From NCBI RefSeq assembly GCF_004027225.2, contig NC_044282.2, positions 45,910,576 through 45,974,575 on the forward strand: a stretch of DNA of 64,000 nucleotides. Direction: 5' to 3'. The translations under genes and the position numbers were made by a program. Origin of the DNA: Strigops habroptila. Taxonomy: Eukaryota > Chordata > Aves > Psittaciformes > Psittacidae. Under the pieces are notes generated by a model. That model was given only the letters and a program-made list of their open reading frames with translations. It was not told where the DNA came from and ran no database searches. Shown here in pieces: positions 60,021 through 64,000 of the stretch (its first letter is position 1; every line of letters starts with the position of its first letter).

Positions 60021-60949
60021 AAAATGCACAAATACACTCTACTGCTTCAGGCTGGCCTGAAGAGACAAGCAAGTCATAAAATCAATGGAACTCTTTTGCT
60101 GTGTTGCAGTGCCCAAGTGGCACTGAGCTGTCAGGACATTATTCCTAACTAAACCCCATTATTGTCTCACTCAGTCAGTGCCGTAATAACAAGACCAACG
60201 GACTCAAATGATTTTGAAAGTAAAACGTACTTTTACAAGCCTGTGGTGTTTTCATAACTTTGTGATGGCCAGTTTCAGCTTCCATCTACTCAGGGGCAGG
60301 AACGAGAATGACTTGCCAATAGCTGTAACACTTACTTAGTTTCATGTCAGCTGCTATAAATAATGTTGCCCAAAACACGGATTTTGAGTTTCCAAAATAT
60401 GTAACTTGAAAGGTAGGAGAACCTGCACCTCTGCAGAATCCTGTTTCTGCATTTCAACAGTTCAGAAACTGCCACTTAGAGATATCTGAATTTCTGATGC
60501 ATCTTCTGAAAGAATATACTCTACAAGCAAGTACATTCTGCAAGAAATTCCTCAGGAACTTGATGTCTTCCTCCAGTCAGTTCAAACATGCTGCACAAAT
60601 ATCTTTTGCTTAGAGTTTCTGCAGGGAGAGGGGAACAGCTGGTAGGCAGTATTGGTGAGCCAGAGATCAGCTGTACTAGTTGGAAACTGCCTGTGCTGAG
60701 GAAGCTGGTGGAAGGCTGGGCCAGAGCAAGAACTGGAACACAGCCTTGAAAGCTCCTTAATACAGTCTCAGCAGCAGGTACCAAAACTGGCCTTTTTTTT
60801 AAGGCAAAATATGCCCTTTTTCATGCCTGAGAACTGCATCATTCCACATCACTCAAATGCATGACTATGGCAGCTGGGTATGGATGCCAGAAGACACAGC
60901 ATAAAATATCATTCATTATACAAGAAGCCAATAGATGGTAATATTAAGC
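60021..60949. other. gene-free DNA upstream of CMPK2
   Basis: No exon of RSAD2 or another gene was seen on the plus strand, and no repeat was recognised. Confidence 0.5.
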
Positions 60950-61035
60950 ATATGATAATACGCACTACTGAGTCAGACTAGTGGCTCTTCTCACCCAATA
61001 TTCTGTCTGACAGAATGACATGCTATACGTCAGCC
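60950..61035 (+). repeat. ancient CR1/L3-like 3' fragment
   Basis: TACTGAGTCAGACTAGTGGC, then CCCAATATTCTGTCTGACAG, resembles the conserved 3' block found in old amniote CR1/L3-type elements (TACTGGGTCAGACCAGTGGT and so on). The match is short and diverged. Confidence 0.45.
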
Positions 61036-61139
61036 TGGCGTATTCATGGTCTCTGCTCCTAGTCCTTGTACTCCTACAGCATCCACAGTCACCCAATTAG
61101 GAATGTTAGACAGCACATCTTCATTTCTTCCTTTTAGCA

Positions 61140-61920
61140 CCTATTTATGGACCGTTGCTCATACATCTGTCTAAATCCCTTTCTGACTCCAAGATACAGT
61201 CTTACTCCACAATGGTCTCCCATTCCAGCAATGCACCTCTTGCATAAAACCAATTTTCTTTTATAAGTTTTAAACTCAAACCCTGCTTGCTTTAATAAGT
61301 GCTTCTTCTAATAATATTACTGACTTCGATGAATGACAGTTCAATATTTGGTTTATTTATCACCTTTATGATTTTGTAAAGCTCATTCAGATTTCCTCTT
61401 CAGCTTTTTCATGTCAGAAATGAGACCACCTATATCTTGAAAGGCAGCTAATTCATCCCTTAATCATCTATATAGAGGAAAAACTTCCTTAACTCTGTAA
61501 GGTCCTTGATGAGATGTAGAGACCTGAACTGTACCACTAGTCAAGGTATGGCTACAAATACCAAAGTTTCACAGAGCAGTAAAGCAATGCCACCTGCCTT
61601 GTTCTCAATACCTTTCTGGGTGATACTAAGCTTTTTATTGACACCCCTTTTTTTTTTTTTTTTTTTTTTGCTGCTGTCTCCCACAGAGCCATTGATTTCA
61701 GAGGGGTAGCAACAGTGACTCCAAGATCTCTTCCCTGAGATCTCAGTGCCACTGCTGAGCTTAGTACCTTGCATATCCACGGTTTCTATTATTCTTTCCT
61801 ATGTGCATCGCCGTATCTTTCTCTACACTGAAGCTTATCTGCTGCTTTTCTGTTCATTCCTTTTTTTGAGGTCCAATTGACTTGCAGCCAAGTTTCATTA
61901 CAAAAACACTTAAAAGCTGT
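61140..61920 (-). repeat. ancient CR1-type LINE fragment, antisense
   Basis: On the plus strand the text CCTGAACTGTACCACTAGTC, AAGGTATGG, CTCCAAGATCTCTTCCCTGA and CCTATGTGCAT is the antisense of an old CR1-type RT C-terminus. A T22 tract at 61648-61669 interrupts it. Both strands are full of stops. Confidence 0.55.
61648..61669. repeat. T22 tract
   Basis: A run of 22 T bases inside the old CR1-type fragment. Confidence 0.9.
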
Positions 61921-62785
61921 CTGTGTTCTCCACTGACCTGTCTGGCCCCTTGCTCTTTGTTTTTAATGTTTTCCTGATGCCACTGTTGCTTTCCCCTCCC
62001 TGCTGTCTAAATGGAAAGAGCTGACTTTCATTTTCCATTTCCCCTCCCACTGCCTCGATACCATCTTGTTTACAAGCATTCATGAGCCAAGTTGGTGGTG
62101 CTTCTTTCCTTATTTATAATATGCTTATGAGATAATTTATAACAGACATGTGATGTCTGTCCTTCTGGCTACTTACTTAAAAGTATTTTCTTGCAAGATT
62201 TTAGGTCTTTCTTACCAGATTATACACAAACAGTTCATGCAGAAATATAGGAAAAGAGAGATGCCTTTTATGTCCAAGACAAGTCTTTGCATTTAAAATC
62301 AGTGTAGAGAGTATGAATGTCTTGAAATTAACTTATGGGAAATATTTTTCAGTTTCTTTACACAGACCTTTATCATTTTTTCTTCTGTATAATGCGAAAT
62401 GATGCTGAAGAGCAAATGTGCTAATTATGTGAAAAACACTGTTCTGGAGCCTCTTCACATCTCTGAACGCTCACTGTGCTTGAACATAGCTATAGGGAAG
62501 AGCCGTATGACCACTAAAAACCTTTTTGATCTACCCAAAGTGAAAACAGAGGAAAAAAAGCCCCAAATTGATCCACCTGTCACTTTTAAAATATATCTAA
62601 GTGCATAGCCCTGTAATGTAGATAAACAGCTGTCTGAGACACAGGCAGGAATTACTTATGTTGAAGGCCCATGAAATGCATAGGTATATAAAATAGACAT
62701 GAATAGAACATAGCTGTTTCCATGCACAACGTTTCAAGAACACCAGTAAAGAGCCTTCCAGTAAAGACTAAAGTCTGGGGGTAAA
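61921..62785. other. gene-free DNA
   Basis: No exon or clear repeat was seen. A 69-codon plus-strand open frame at 62399-62608 has no recognised domain and no matching RSAD2 motif. Confidence 0.45.
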
Positions 62786-62789
62786 ATCA

Positions 62790-62890
62790 TAAGAATACAG
62801 AAGTTAGTATCATATCAGGCCAAGACACCCTCCTCTTCTGCCCATGTTGGTGGCCAGTGCCAGATGTTTGGAGAAGAGTATGGAACGAAC
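62790..62890 (+). repeat. ancient CR1/L3-like fragment
   Basis: GGTGGCCAGTGCCAGATGTT followed by GGAGAAGAGTATGGAACGAAC resembles the segment next to the TGGGTCAGACC block of the same old family seen at 60950. Confidence 0.4.
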
Positions 62891-62924
62891 ACAGAAGGAT
62901 CCTTCTCTCAACATCTTTTTGCCA

Positions 62925-62996
62925 AGAAAGGTCAGACCAGATGGTCCCTGACATCCCTTCCAACCTGGTATTCTATGAGTCTATGATTCTATGATA
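62925..62996 (+). mobile_element. short CR1 3' end, plus strand
   Basis: GTCAGACCAGATGGTCCCTG, then CCTTCCAACCTGG, then the octamer tail TTCTATGA repeated three times to 62996. It is only about 70 bp, but the tail is unmistakable. Its orientation is opposite to the other recognisable CR1 3' ends (4209, 20545, 49105). Confidence 0.85.
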
Positions 62997-64000
62997 TCAG
63001 CCCAGATTCTAGGAGTCATCTGTTTATATACGTCCTGAGATGGAGATCGCATATACACCACTTAGGGCCCATGGTGGACTTCTTTCAAATGTGCCTAATC
63101 TGTGCCTATATTGTGCATTTCAGAACTTAATTGCATGTGGGTTTTAACTTTGTCTTTGGTAATTTTCCTTGGATTGCATCCCAAGGAGAGTTGAGTCACT
63201 GCAAGTACAAGGTCCTTGGCAGATCTCATTTATGGCGCTGCAGGTGCTAATGGGGAAGAGCTCATTTCCAGCTGGGAATGGAGCAAAAAGTAATATATTC
63301 ATCAAATGCTAAAAACTACATCTGCCATTGCATGACTTCCCTGGTTGTCCTTGGACCATTTGTGTTTGTCAAAGGTGACGTGATAATGGCTCCTCCTTTA
63401 ACCTTATTTGTGTTACTGGCTCATGTCAGTAATTCGCTTTCTCTAGCAGCTGAGGCTCTGTACAACAAGCTCAGGGCTGAGGCTGCAATAGGTCTAGGTC
63501 ACTGTGCCAGCCTCAGTGGATCTTCTGCAATTCCCAATCTTTCAGAAGGTCAGGAAAGTTTCTGAGGCAAGGTGAGCCAGATGAAAATGTGTTACTTGCA
63601 GTAAGATCTCTGTACAAAGCTATATGCAGAGATCATAAACTTGGTGGCATACATATATGTGCATATATACACACATGTATATACTCAGACACAACACAGT
63701 ATTTCTTGAGATCCAACATTTGCAGTGTTGCGATTGTCTTTTTAAGTTCTTAACGCTTATCAGAAGTATTCCTAGGAATAGTTTTCCACCTCATAGGATG
63801 GAGAAAGGCTGTACTCCCTACATCTGCATTGGCTCAATTTTAGATGAACAAAAGATAGAGATGAGGTGAGAAAGGAATTTGAATTTGGGCCAAGAAGATA
63901 TGAAATAGGATAGAGTTCCTAACGTAAAGCAGAAGGGATGTATGGAGTGAGGGGGAAACGGAGCATAGCAGTCTTCTCCAAATTAATTGAAACACTGAAA
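62997..64000. other. gene-free DNA to window edge
   Basis: No exon was recognised. The 95-codon plus-strand open frame at 63278-63565 has no known domain, no radical-SAM cysteine motif, and so is not RSAD2. Confidence 0.45.

Noticed and set aside
62399-62608. RSAD2 exon candidate
   Set aside because: No radical-SAM cysteine motif and no resemblance to viperin.

Overview
The window is vertebrate nuclear DNA from a bird. The evidence is a nearly full-length CR1 LINE with the avian 8-bp (ATTCTATG-type) tail, several older CR1 pieces, two copies of one avian ERVL-like LTR, spliced exons with GT-AG borders, and long AT-rich gene-free stretches. The species cannot be named from sequence alone. The LTR type suggests a neoavian rather than galliform bird, but that is weak inference.

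The only cellular gene I can support is CMPK2 (mitochondrial UMP-CMP kinase 2 / thymidylate-kinase family), minus strand, coding from 59651 down to 54942 in five exons. All five exons were read directly, the phases join without a break, and the product is 255 residues. The first coding exon is only 32 codons and looks like a mitochondrial presequence. The mammalian protein carries roughly 200 more N-terminal residues. Two interferon-response type elements lie just upstream of the start codon (59698-59711 and 59854-59871), which fits CMPK2 being an interferon-stimulated gene. Its usual neighbour RSAD2 (viperin) is not visible in the 4.3 kb to the right and probably lies beyond the window.

Layout: 1-4520 holds remnants of very old LINEs (CR1/L3- and L2-like) and a 40-A tract. 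7372-8694 is an old antisense CR1 piece ending at an ERVL-like solo LTR. 8695-20544 is gene-free, with a 15-bp hairpin and a POU-type palindrome. 20545-20957 is a truncated CR1 3' end. 20958-38300 is gene-free, with one candidate TATA promoter near 35956. 38300-39735 is a degraded retroviral gag-like remnant. 44128-44698 is a second LTR, with a clean 5-bp target duplication. 49105-53296 is the nearly full-length CR1 (minus strand; ORF1 has one frameshift, ORF2 one in-frame stop). 54526-59880 is CMPK2 with its promoter. 60950-62996 holds old LINE fragments. Known vertebrate synteny (SOX11 - gene desert - CMPK2 - RSAD2) would make the left 54 kb part of the gene desert next to CMPK2, which agrees with finding no exons there.

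I found no multi-gene novel system. The most useful leads are the short CMPK2 first exon with its compact interferon promoter, the state of the CR1 copy (catalytic residues kept in ORF2, esterase residues altered in ORF1), and the POU-type palindrome.
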